Positions 24,761-36,250 of a DNA stretch of 64,000 nt are shown in pieces (positions within the stretch are counted from its first letter, which is position 1; every line of letters begins with the position of its first letter). The position numbers and the translations under genes are program-made. Origin of the DNA: Setophaga petechia. Lineage: Eukaryota; Chordata; Aves; Passeriformes; Parulidae. The stretch is taken from the NCBI GenBank assembly GCA_024362935.1, contig JANCRA010000011.1, forward strand, positions 6,317,501 to 6,381,500. The letters are read 5' to 3'. The notes beneath the pieces were generated by a model. That model saw only the letters and a program-made list of their open reading frames with translations. It did no database searches and was not told where the DNA came from.

Positions 24761-27700
24761 ATAACACGTGCAAAAAAAATCCCAAACAGACCAACATTTC
24801 CTACTTGTTTTGGAATCAAAAGTTGCTTTTTGGAATCAAAAGTTTTACAAATTTTTTTCCCTGTAGTTGGTTCCTTAATTTTTTTCATTTAAGTTTGTAA
24901 GAAAACCTTCGTAAATTACAGCTATTTGCAGGAAAGAATATTTACAGTAGTATAGGTAAAACAGCATCCAGAGATACGTGCTACTTAATTGCTGCCAGAT
25001 TTTAATTTTTAAAGTTAAAAGACCAGATTGTACTTCATCTACATTAATGATTTGATTACAGCCTGTTTCCATCAAATGTCATATTATCAGTGACAAAAAA
25101 ATATATCTTATTAGATTGACAGGTTTAGATACTAGATTACTGTAGGATGTAACACAGCTAAAGATATCCTTCAGGGAAAAAAAATGGAATGAAAGCATTT
25201 TAAAAGCCTCAAAGAAAGATTTTTCTTCCCTGAAATTGCCCAGTCTTATTAAACTCATGCAATTTAATTAAAACTATAATTCAAACATGCTGTCTTTCCA
25301 TAGAGTTAAGAAGACAGAATGCACCTCTCTTTTTTTTTGGATGTCTTTTCTACAGAATTAACTACTGTACTTGGGGTTTGTTGATCAGATAACTGAGTGG
25401 TGTGCCCAGTTATTGTGAGATAAGCACTGTGGGACTCATTAGGGAAGTACTGTATTTCTGCTGGAAGAGCTGTGTAGAGAATATCTTGAAATACGCTGGC
25501 ATCCAGAATAAAACAGGCACAGCCTGACTTCCATAGATTTTGAGAACCATGTGAGCTGTAGGTTGGTCATGCTCTGCTCAGTCTGGCCACTCGAGAAAAG
25601 CTGGATCTGCACAGTGGACTGCCCATCATGGGCAGTTAGAGATTTGAACAATGTAATTGTTTAAAATTACAAATTTGATGCCAAAGTAGAATAATTAGAC
25701 AAGAACAGCTGAGGGGCTCTGCTGGCAGTTTGCACAGATCCTCCTTGTTTCTTCATCAGGTTTGAGGTATTAAAAATTTTGCTCAAGCAAGAGTTTAGCA
25801 TAGGAAATTGCACACTGACATTTAAATTTACTTGTCAGAAATGGGTGATCTTGCTCTGTCAAAACAAGAGCATGTGCAATAATCATTAGCAGGAAATAAC
25901 TACTCTCCAGCTAAGCAGGTTTCCTAAGGCATATCCTGCTGGAGGAAGGTAACTACTGCAAACTCCATTCAGAAATCCATGCCTCTTTTGAGGTAACTCA
26001 TTGTAACTGGAGATGGACAGAAGTATTGGGTAACTGTCTCAGTGATTTCCTGCGGTCTTGGGAAAGATTTCAAGCAGTGAGATTTCACTGCCCTCTTTTA
26101 GGAGAGGGGACAGAAGGAAAATTGGCAGATTCTGTGGAGGATTTTAGGAACTGTGCTTCCTACAGCACTTGATATACTATCAAATCTAACTCAGAATTAA
26201 TAAATAACATTTATTATTTGATAGCTTTTCAGTTTGTACCAGTATAAACTGAGTAAAACAACTTTTAACTCTGTTCCTTAGATAATTTCTGTTTTTTTAT
26301 CCCTTGTTCTTGAATTCCTCTAAAGGTACAAAATTTATTTCCAAAACTTTTTCTTCTCTGCATTGTACAATTTTTTCAGCTGCATGCACAGCTACTCTTT
26401 GGACTAAGAAAACTCTTCATAACTGCAATTGTTCCACGCTAGTGCTTCTTGAGGAATTTAAAAGAGACAGACATATACACTTGTACATGTACTTAATATC
26501 CATCATGGATTCTCTATTAGTGCCACTCTCAGTCAGTCACTGCTTCCCTCCCACTCTACTATATGCTTAGAATTTCTTCACAGTTTTCTTGTTATGACTC
26601 CACTGGAAAGGTTCAGCAGCTGTCATGGCCAGTTCACAGTGCCATGTAAGTTAAAGAAACTATTTAGCATGTGCATTGCTGTGTTTAAAATTGTGTGCTT
26701 TCAGCATCTGATGCAAAACACTCAAAAGAATTCCCAGGAAAAAATACGTCCTGGCAGCAATAGCTAACTGCCCATCAGAAACTGGAATTTGGTACTGTAA
26801 ACAGTTTGAACAAAATTGCTTTTCAGACTAGAATTGTCATAATTTTGCTCCTTTTGAAGGTTATCCTGATTATGTTGATTGGGAGTAGACACATGAACTA
26901 TAATTTGCTTCTTAGCTCACATAGATAGTAACATATTTGCAGGAAACAAAAATTCACCTCTGACGAATTATGAAGCATTTAGAGTGAAACTCATCTAATG
27001 AGTGAAAATAAATGGAAGGAAAACCAGCTGTAATAGATTTTTTTCTATTTATAACAGCAAAGTAAGATCATACTCAATAATTTGGAAACCACTTAGGTCT
27101 CTTGAAACAGGAGATTGTTTAATTGACTCAACACTATTTCACTTTCTAAGAACCCCAGTGAAGAATACTTACAACAAAGAAGATCCAAAAACAATTGGTG
27201 TGCTTTTCAAAGGCCTTTTACAGAGCAATTCAAAAAGGACCACCTAGACCCAGACTCATTTTTTTCTGATTGAATGGATGACATCACACTCAATTCTGCT
27301 TGTTCTAGTCCTGGAGAACTGGAAATCCAATTCTTCCAGATGTTTACTGATTTTAAGTCACAAAGAGTAAGAGTTAGTGTAGATGTTGTCTATACCTAGA
27401 CAGCCACTTTCAGAGTCACTTTTTGAAAGTCTTTTTTAAAATACAAATTCATTCTTGGTTGCTGTTACTTTATTGAGCAGTTTTCTTATTGTTCATTTTT
27501 TATGGACAGAGATTGATTGCTATCCTATTAGTTACAAATTTTCACAATTTATGTAGAACTGATGGATCATTTTAGATGAAATACACCTAATCCACTCAAC
27601 AGATTTCCAGTACACCACATTTACAAAGTGTTTTAGCATTCTCTCTCTTTTTCAGATTCTCCTTTATTTCATTATTTTTGTTATAGACTAAGGTAATGAA

Positions 27701-28129
27701 AACTAAACTCAAAATTTTATCTGAACTATGACCAGTACAGAATAATGGATTCTTGTATTTTATTGAATCCTTGGAAGAGTTCTGACTTGTTTTTTTTCCT
27801 GACAGAACCATGAGAACACTTCAGATTACGTCCTGCAGCACTACTGCTTGAATAGGTGGATGCACTCTCCATTCTGTTCCCCTTCCATAATGGCATTTAC
27901 CTCAATGAAAATTTTGTCACTATGAGACTCAAGTGTGTTGAGATCCTCTGGTATGCTTAGAACATCTTTGCAGTCCTCCACATTTCTACAACAGTTGCAT
28001 ATTCTGCAAGAGTATTGCCCAGTTCCTCTTCCATTACTGAAAGTAGTGGCCTTGGCTCCTGGCAGTAGTTGAGTTCTGGATAAATCCCTGGAGAATTCTC
28101 TTTTGATGTGCCCATAATATGATAGTGAA
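24761..28129. other. AT-rich non-coding DNA
   Basis: No exon or confident repeat. The part from about 27880 to 28129 may be a continuation of the ancient reversed CR1 that follows it, but I cannot align it. A frame at 26304-26570 and one at 27002-27247 have no domain or splice context. Confidence 0.5.
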
Positions 28130-28930
28130 ATACCAATTACACTTTAAAGAGTAATCTTCCAGCCAGCTATGTCCCCATTAGCTGGAATAAAACCTAACCC
28201 TAAAATTCTCTTCTTGATTAGGAAAATACTACAGGAAAATATAATGTACAAAAGCGATGCTAAATCATTAGCTGTGCTAAATCATGCTTCTCTCTACATG
28301 CTAGCCCATTTTATCTGTCAGGGAAGGAATTTAGATTGATCTGTTGTAGCAAAACCCTCTTAGCTTTTTATATTGCCAGCTATCTTCTAGATGTCTGATT
28401 GGAAATATTTTTTCAAAAATATTTCAGTCGACAAAAGTTATGTTGACTCATTTATAATTCTTTGAGTTCTCATTTTGCCTTTTAAAGGATAGATTCTATA
28501 TTTACTTTGCTCATCTGGGACCTTACTGGTCTTCTATGAATTTTCAAATATAAATGGCTATGGCTTAGAAAGTGCTTTGGCTAGTTCTCAGATGGATTTT
28601 GTCAAGACTTGCTAACTTGAACATATTGAACTTATTTGAATGTTATTTAACTTGTCCTTCTCTTCTTCTGGCTTGAATGCCTACATCTTCATTAAAATTA
28701 ATTTTTAAAATTCTGGTCACAGTTAACCTTTCTAGTGAAGATCAAAGAAAATAAACTCATTTTCAGCCTTACCTGTGACATTTGTTTTCTTTTTTCTACC
28801 TGACAATGATACTCTAATTCCCTTTTTCACACTCAAAGTTATTTCTAAAATTTAGCTTGCTGATTTTGCACTTCCACCTTTTTCTTCTTTAATTTGATCT
28901 ATATTTTTCTTCTTGAGCTGTCCCCAGAGA
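28130..28930 (-). mobile_element. Ancient CR1-type LINE fragment
   Basis: A minus-strand remnant of the middle of a CR1-like ORF2, between the endonuclease and the RT. Plus-strand landmarks resemble the widely shared reptile and bird sequence: 'gagttctcattttgcctttta', 'catctgggaccttactggtc', 'aacttgtccttctcttcttctgg', 'ctggtcacagttaacctt' and 'gtgaagatcaaag'. They occur in the right order over several hundred bases. Indels and substitutions are many, so the insertion is probably much older than the other CR1 copies here. Limits are approximate. Confidence 0.58.
28402..28425. repeat. Short perfect inverted repeat
   Basis: Eleven-base arms, gaaatattttt and aaaaatatttc, flank a 2-base spacer. 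The sequence is AT-rich and could arise by chance. It lies inside the ancient CR1 remnant. Confidence 0.6.
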
Positions 28931-29460
28931 TTACATTTTTATGTTCCCAGAAAGCAAAAATTTAAAGTACCTATATCTAGGGCTTTAAAAAATATTATTT
29001 ATAAACCTTTAAATATTTTCTAGTAAAAACAATGAACCCTAGTATAGCAAAATTGTCTCAGAAAGATAGAGTGACCATTCATTGACTGTCTAGAAGCAGT
29101 TCATCTACCTCAGGGTTGAAAATCAGTCATCTAAAATGATTGAGTATATATACTCCCAGTTCTTTTGGCTATCAGTTCCAGTGACACTTGAATATATATA
29201 GGTTTATCTTTCTGTTGTCACTTCCAATACCAGGAAAAATCCTGTTTGGTGCTCAATATCCAAGTGAATTACAGTGTGGTTCAAGCTAGCACAGGAATGG
29301 ATTAGATTTGTAGTATTCAGGCTGCACATTTTTCTCCACTGTTTCATTATTTTCATCTCTGTCATTGGAAAATGTCATAATGAATTCTTGTACTTTACCT
29401 TTCAAAAAGCTACTATTTGCTATAAGTTGGTATGAGAGTTCCTGAGTAACATTCACACAA

Positions 29461-29568
29461 TCCTTCCTTCCTTCCTTCCTTCCTTCCTTCCTTCCTTCCT
29501 TCCTTCCTTCCTTCCTTCCTTCCTTCCTTCCTTCCTTCCTTCCTTCCTTCCTTCCTTCCTTCCTTCCT
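29461..29568. repeat. (TTCC)27 microsatellite
   Basis: An uninterrupted array of 27 tetranucleotide units (108 bp), all pyrimidine on the plus strand and all purine on the minus strand. Such mirror-symmetric tracts can form triplex DNA, slow polymerases and vary in length. The exact copy number in an assembly should be treated as approximate. Confidence 0.98.
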
Positions 29569-30649
29569 ATGCATGTTTCCCTTCACTGGTAAGGTGTGTT
29601 CTTTATTTGGAATAGATCTTTGCAGAAAATAATTTATGTGTCATTTGGGATTCAACCACTGGTCTAGTTTTTCAAGTTAGTAGGGTCTTCTTCTCACAGG
29701 CTCCGCTTTCGTGTTCTGATTTTGCTTCTAACAAAGGTCTGAAAGTATTTGGAGAACATTATGGACTATCCTAAACCCTTTCCTTCTTCATAAAACCAAC
29801 CCACTTGGTAGTAAAATACTTCACAGATGGAAAATGGAGGCAACAAATAAGAGTTGTACTGCCAGAAGTGAAAGAAATCTGCTTTGCTCAGGTTAGTCTT
29901 AAAGAAAGTCTTCTGTCAAATTTCTTTGCCATCAACCAGGATAAAGCAGCAAAACAGCCATTTTGACAAAGGATACTTGCCTCAAAATATGATACAAAGG
30001 GTGGCTCATTGCTGTGTGAATTGCTTTAATACTGGCCAAAACAGATAAAGAAATAGCTATGCATTGCATGCTGATCCTTGGAAGCAATCACCTGAAATTT
30101 AGAAATGCAGCAGGAAATTTGACAAAATTGGTAATGTTCTTGGGTGGTAACATTTCCTAAGTGTGCTATTTATCAAATGACTCAAGACATCAAAGAATAA
30201 AGATCATGTCAACTCTCAGGAAATTGTGCCTGAGAAAAACGCAAATATTACACACACCTTCATGACTAACACAGACACTCACCCTCACTTCAAAGGTAAA
30301 AGTACACACTATAAATGGGGAAAAAGAAGAGTCTGAGTGAAATATAGTGGCTCATGAGGGAACTTGATGTATTGCAGACATCTCGATTTCAGGAGAGATT
30401 AAGTATGTAAAATGCTTTGTTCTCTGAATTGGTTCAGAGGTTTTTTAGAAAGAAACTTTTTAAAAATTATTACTAAGAATTTAATTTTTACAGTATACTT
30501 GAGTATGTGCATACTATTATCAACTGATAATAAGTTACTACAACTTATAACACCCAGTATGGTATTTATAGAGTTTGATGGGTATAGGTACAGTCCAAAG
30601 ATAATGCCATAGGTCTTCTCCCAAGTGCAATATGAGGTGCTTGAGGTCT

Positions 30650-31060
30650 TTTCCTGGTCATAAAAATTAAGGGCCAGACACGATTAAGGGATAAAGGGTT
30701 TTTACCTCAGTATTTAATAAGGATCTTTGTGGTGCACCACTTTGACAAGGTGGAATATGCCATTAGCAGATCTAACAAAGATGCCCCAATGAGAGGCTTC
30801 AATGAATAGTGTGATATCTTCCCATCTTGAGGAATTCCTCCCTGAATGGGCCAAATCTTTAGTTTTCAGGATTTTTCTGGAGAGAACCTTTGTTTTTCAA
30901 GATAGCATAGGGCTTTCCAGCCTCCAGCTATGAGGCCTCTAGGATGTTTGATCTCCTGGCCTAACAGAATACTAGGACTATGCTAAGTTATCTGACTTAA
31001 GGAATTACATGAGTTCTAAGGATGCATAAAGGTATATAAAATGTATATATAAGGCAAACA
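30650..31060 (-). mobile_element. Possible degraded LTR
   Basis: On the minus strand, a TATA-rich segment (31029-31052) is followed after about 300 bases by a segment (30690-30740) resembling the poly(A)/R-U5 portion of avian retroviral LTRs. That portion reads as a 'gatccttattaaatactgaggt'-like stretch ahead of a run of t and c. I could not define TG/CA ends or target duplications, so this is a tentative reading of composition and layout. An unrelated old repeat is equally possible. Confidence 0.3.
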
Positions 31061-33840
31061 ATCATCTTGGTATTACACTGGACTCCAATGATTCAAATTG
31101 ACAACACAAGTGATTATCTGCAACCACCCAGAATCAATCAACATCCCATGCACAGAAATCAGAATTGCAAAAACATTCCTTCAGGGAAATTCATCAGAGT
31201 CCTTACTTAATTGGGATAATGAAGGACTAATAGATTTTGGAAAGTTGCAAACTTTCTTAGAGAGTAATATTTTATTGTCCATATGGAGGATCAGGAGGGA
31301 GTTTTAAGAATTATATGTTTGGGACTCAGGGGTATTATTTTGAAATGCATTGCTGAAAAGATTGAGCACAAACTGAGGGGACTAACTTTGGTTAGTAGCA
31401 GACTAAAAAGGGTATATCGGTTTCAATTAAATAAGAACAGATTCATCTCATTGTGTTAAGTTTATGCCTACAGTCACTTTGCATGTATTCTAGTTTAAGT
31501 GGCTTGCTCTTTAAAATTTATTCTGTGGTGATTGGTAATTACAGGTCTGGTATATGCAATGGCAGCTGGAAACTCTTCTCAGGCTTGTTATGTCTGAAAG
31601 GTAGCTTCTTCCAGCTGCATATTAACATATGATCTCTCATTAAATTGTGCCAAAGAGGATAAACACTGATCAAAGACATCTGCCGACACTTAAAAGGTCC
31701 TATATTTCTAAATTCATTTAAGATTCAGTGTAATAACAGTAATAAAAATGAATTTGTGGGATATTCAACATCTTTTATGTAGATGCTGCATTGTAATTTA
31801 CTGTTAATTAATGGACATAATACAGAAAATCCATACTGCAATGATATTCTATATGCAAGAAACAGCCATGAGACATTTGGTCTTTTGGGCTGGATACTTA
31901 TTACAGCAGTCGTTGTAATGTAAATAAATTCTTTTGGGGGCCATAAAAAACCTGAGTGCATGAATATCAATAACAGATGATTTAACTACCATAACATCCA
32001 GAATGCAGCTGAAGAATACAAATACACTTCTTCCTTGACTCAGATCAGTTTTACCCAAGGACCACAAAGCCCAGTGGTTTCAGGACTGATGTACATGTAT
32101 CAGAACAGACAATAAGAGGAAATAGAAAAGATCCCAGGAGGATTATGGAAGGGTCTTTAGTCTTTTGAGAAATCTTGTCAAGTTCATTTTTGAACTGAGA
32201 TGAAGAATGGCCTGAGAAGAGAAAGGTCTGAGGTGTTACACATTATCATGCTCCACTCCAGCACACTGGACAGGATGGTACATGTATGAGGATTTCAGAG
32301 CTTCCAAAGAAATAATGTGACTAATCTAATCATTGCACCAGACTACAGTTTTTTGGGTTTTTTTAAATTCATGTTATGAAAGTGTCCACCTGGATTTGGG
32401 TAGCTGCTGGAACTGTTAAGCTTGTTTTTAGAGGAGCAAGATAGCATAAAAATAAGATTAAGGTACAGGGCAATTGGAGGAGCTGAAATGCTGTAGGGTA
32501 TTCACTCCTTATGTGGAACAACCTGATGTGCTGTGCACCCAGTGACAGGACCTTAGGTGCAATTTTCATGAAGCCAGTAAGAATTTATTTTTCCCACATA
32601 CCAGGATTTGTGTAACATCATTTAAAGCCTCATGTGGTACTATTTTTCCCTTTCCTTTCAATAAATTGTGTTGTTGTTTCGCAAGTTTGGTATTTTCAAA
32701 TGCATATAATTATAATACACCTGGGCAGAGTTTGCCCCTTTTCTTGCTGCCTCTGAAAGATCTCTGTCTGAAAAGGAATGTCAGAGGCACAGACATATGT
32801 CTAGCAGAGACCAGAACCGACATCAGAAAGTGATTCTCAGTCAATCTAGAATAAAAAAGTGCTCTCCAGCCAGCTTGGGGCTCAGCATTTAGCTTTCTGA
32901 ACCAGTGCTGGATTATGAAATAACACAAAGGATGCAAATTTTCCAACGTAATGGAGATTTTATTTCTATTTAGTTCCTTAAATATTTTATATATTGTCTC
33001 TGTTGTGATTCAGACTAAATCCTGTTTGTCTACTTTTCTCTTCTTCAGGACGAAAAGAATACTTTATTAATTTTTATGCTTTTATTGGTACTTACCAAGC
33101 ACTTGTGCTTTGTTCACCTAGTACTCAGTGAGATATAACTGGTAATGTATTTGCAGATTATGAATATATAATAATCTGGACACTTATTAGATAACACAAC
33201 TTTAATTTAATTCAAAGTTCAAGATATATTATGATTTAGTAATTAGCTGAGTTGGAATTCTGTGCTTTATGATATTTATTCAGCCTCTAAACTGACTTAC
33301 AACCCCTTGCTCCACTGAGATCTGTGCATTAAGTAAAACAGTTGTCATTATACCTGGGTAATAACAAAAAAGCTCCCTGGTCATATATTCAAATATACTA
33401 AACAATTGTTTCAAATGATTTTAGCATTTTTATGCAAATAAAATCTGACAATAAAATTTATTCTGTGGCTCTGAAAGCTGCTATCATAAGGCTCCCAGAG
33501 AGATGTGGGTCTCAGCTGGAAGTTGTGTTGAATGTCCAAGTGCCTTTCCTGAATACTTTTCTCCCCACAGACTTACTGCACCATCAGAAATTGTGCTCTT
33601 AAAGTGTTATAAAAACAACAGGCCAGAGGCACAGGCTTACACATTCAAAATGATCTGCTTAGATAATTATAAGTTTTTTGGACCAGGCTTAAACAATTTG
33701 TCTTTTAAAAGAATATTGATAGGTAATATTGATAGGTAGAAGAGAATTTGAACAGTGTTTAGAAAGACAAACATTATAAGGTTACTGTAAAATCTTAGGT
33801 TTTGTTAGCTAACTGAAACATTCTAAGCAAGTTTTTTACA

Positions 33841-33947
33841 GGTTTGTTTGTTTGGTTTGGGGGCTTTTGGTGGGGTTTTTTTGTGCAGTTTTTTGGGTGA
33901 TTTTGTTTGTTTTTTGTTTGTTGTTGTTTGTTGGTTTGGGTTTTTAA
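33841..33947 (+). repeat. G/T-rich low-complexity tract
   Basis: About 107 bases made almost entirely of T and G on the plus strand, built from loosely repeated tttg and ttgtt units with several short G-runs. No clean unit length is maintained. It gives marked strand asymmetry but no coding potential. Confidence 0.9.
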
Positions 33948-36009
33948 TAAAAAAATTGAAGTTTAACCTGAAGAGAAAAATGCATAAGTATGGTAAATAC
34001 AAAATACTGAGCTCTACCTAGCTAAACAAAACTTTATTTTTTTTCTTTCCTTACAGAATCTAAGGAAATGGATGAACTTTGAACTACAAGCTTGGCACAA
34101 GGAAGTAGAACAAATTTTAGAATGTAGAACTAATGACTGTTCCATCAGACATATGCCTCAATAGAGTAAGGCAGGAGGAAAATAGCTTGATGTGAGAGCT
34201 GCTCTGTCACATTTGGGGTTTATGAGCACAAAGTTCATTGTACTGTCATGTTCTTTCAGGGCTAGGCCTTACAGAATTTTGGGAAGGATGTTTTTTATGA
34301 TTTAGAGATTGTCTGGATTCGCGGTTGTATGCTACAGATACAGGGACTGGGTGACAAGCTTGAACTGAGGAATTGTGATAGAGAGGCTAAAAAATGCTAG
34401 ACTTGCAAAAATTATTAGAAATCATTATATGTAGGCTTTTGGGCTGAGGTAGAAACTTACAACCTGTAGTTCAATTGTTAAAAGCACTTATACTGGGTCT
34501 AAATTCTGCCTGAAGTATTTGCATGTGCTATCTTCGGCATATAGTCCAATATATGATCCTTCATATCTGTAATAATCAGTTATGCCTCTGGAAAATTAGA
34601 ATTTATTTTCCTAATAGGTAAAACAGACATATTTCAAATGGTGCATTTTTAGGTCTGTCTGTCTTTGTCCTGAACTGCTGAGAAAAAGTTTTGGCACATA
34701 CATACTGCTTTCCAGAAGCTTTTATTACAGGGTAGCTGGCTCAGCAATTAACATACTGTGTTTCCTGTATGTGACATTTTCAGCTTATGTGTCTGCTCTA
34801 CAAATTACTTCGTCCTTTGTTTTCATGCACTGGGCTTGTGCAAAAGATTGTTTTGCTGGATCTAAAAAGTGTCACCAAGGGGTAGAATTAAAAGCCACTA
34901 TTACCTCAGAGAAAGCAACTGTTTGTATTAGCTATGGTATAGCAGCTAAGAGCTTTGGGTTGTCATATGGCTAATTTATGAGTTGCACTGTTTAAAATAT
35001 ATGACTTGTAGTGTCTTATGGTGTGCTCCTGTAGATATAATGGCTTTGTAATTCATATGATGCTTTTAAGGAGAGTTCAGAAGTGTTGCAGTTCAGCCAG
35101 CTGCTGACCAGATGTCTTATTGTCATTACCTTTGGCATAATGTTCTATCAAATCTAATTTCTTTGTCTTACTTAGATCTTCACAGTTTGAGGAACTGCAC
35201 TGATATTAGCATGAGGGATTGGTATCAACAGGAGGAAGTATCTCCTTTCATTTTGCAAATTCCAACTCTTACAATGATTATGTGCAGCTCCATTCCACCT
35301 TCTTTTCTTCCAGCTAATTATCAGTCTGACCTCTCCTTAGAAACTTGTTCTTCTCTCTTTGTTATTATGATCCAAGTATGGATGTAGCTGGAATAAATAA
35401 GAGAGTCATTCATTGATGGCACATAAATATTAAAAATGCTAAACCAATTGTTTTAAAATTTAACAGAGTAATGATTCATTGAAATGCATTATTAATAAGC
35501 ATAAATTATTGAATTGGCTCACTAGTGTGGCTACAGTTTAAAGATGGGCTCAGGGTCTCTTGGGGGTCTGTGGTCCCATGTAGAAATGTGCTCTGCCAGC
35601 TGGCCAAACAGCAATATTGTGTCAGCTGAGAGCAGAGATACCTGTGCCAGCCTGGAGAGCAAGCAGTGTACATAAGGAGTAAAACATGAAACAAGGGTTA
35701 TGTTTACTTTTGAGAAATTTAAAGAGGAAAACCAATCACCCTAGTAAGGGTAATTCCTTATTAATGGGAATTAAATGAACACAAACCAATCTTTTCTGTG
35801 TCTGTGCTTCTGTGTCTTTGATTTGTCTTTTCCCTTTCCCATCAGTTTTATGTATTTACTTACCTAACTAGTGTCTTTTACTCAATGCCATTAAGCGCTG
35901 AGAAATGTACTGTGCTTCTACAGTGTTCTGTGCATGAAACTAGTCTAAATTGTGCACTGCTTATGCAATTTCTCTGAAGAAACAGTCTGGACTCTAAGGA
36001 TGAAATTTT

Positions 36010-36060
36010 ACCCCAAATGAAGTCAATTGGATTGATTGTTCTAATTGTGATGAAGTTGAG
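36010..36060. repeat. Possible ancient amniote repeat fragment
   Basis: The words 'gaaattttacccc' and 'atgaagtcaattgg' resemble an old palindromic amniote repeat in which 'gaaattttgcc' is followed by 'attgaagtcaatggga'. The match is short, so this is tentative. Confidence 0.33.
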
Positions 36061-36095
36061 ACTTCACCAAGAACTTTCAGTAGCAAGAGCTTACA

Positions 36096-36250
36096 GAGTC
36101 ACAGATTCACAGAATATTCTGGGGTAGAGGGGACCCACAAGGGTCATGGAGTCCAACTCTTATGTAAATAGCTCATACAAGGATTGAGCCCACAACTTAA
36201 GTGTTATTAGCACCATTAGCACCATGCTCTGACCTACTGAGCTAAGAGTT
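36096..36250 (-). mobile_element. tRNA-Ile-derived SINE with CR1-like tail
   Basis: Read on the minus strand, the element starts with a tRNA-like head. TAGCTCAGTAGG (complement of 36233-36244) is a perfect RNA polymerase III A box. It is followed by a segment resembling the anticodon arm of tRNA-Ile, and then by a B-box-like 'ggctcaatcc' with one mismatch. The 3' part ('gttggactccatgaccc' to 'agaatattctgtgaatctgtgactc') resembles the 3' end of CR1, which would let CR1 machinery copy it. This matches the tRNA-Ile/CR1 SINE design I recall from zebra finch (TguSINE1). A 9-bp tandem duplication, attagcacc (36206-36214 and 36215-36223), sits in the anticodon-loop region. It is a relic, not a functional tRNA gene. 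Confidence 0.75.

Larger units (their letters stand above)
28931..36094. other. AT-rich non-coding DNA with simple repeats
   Basis: Besides the (TTCC)n array, a possible LTR near 30.65-31.06 kb, the G/T-rich tract at 33.84 kb and a possible old repeat at 36.0 kb, I recognise no element, exon or RNA gene. Open frames are at most about 91 codons and show no domain. Confidence 0.55.

Noticed and set aside
29461..29568. A CRISPR-like array
   Set aside because: It is a simple tetranucleotide repeat with no spacers.
36096..36250. A functional tRNA-Ile gene
   Set aside because: The tRNA-like head is broken by a 9-bp duplication in the anticodon region, has an imperfect B box and runs into a CR1-like tail, so it is a SINE.
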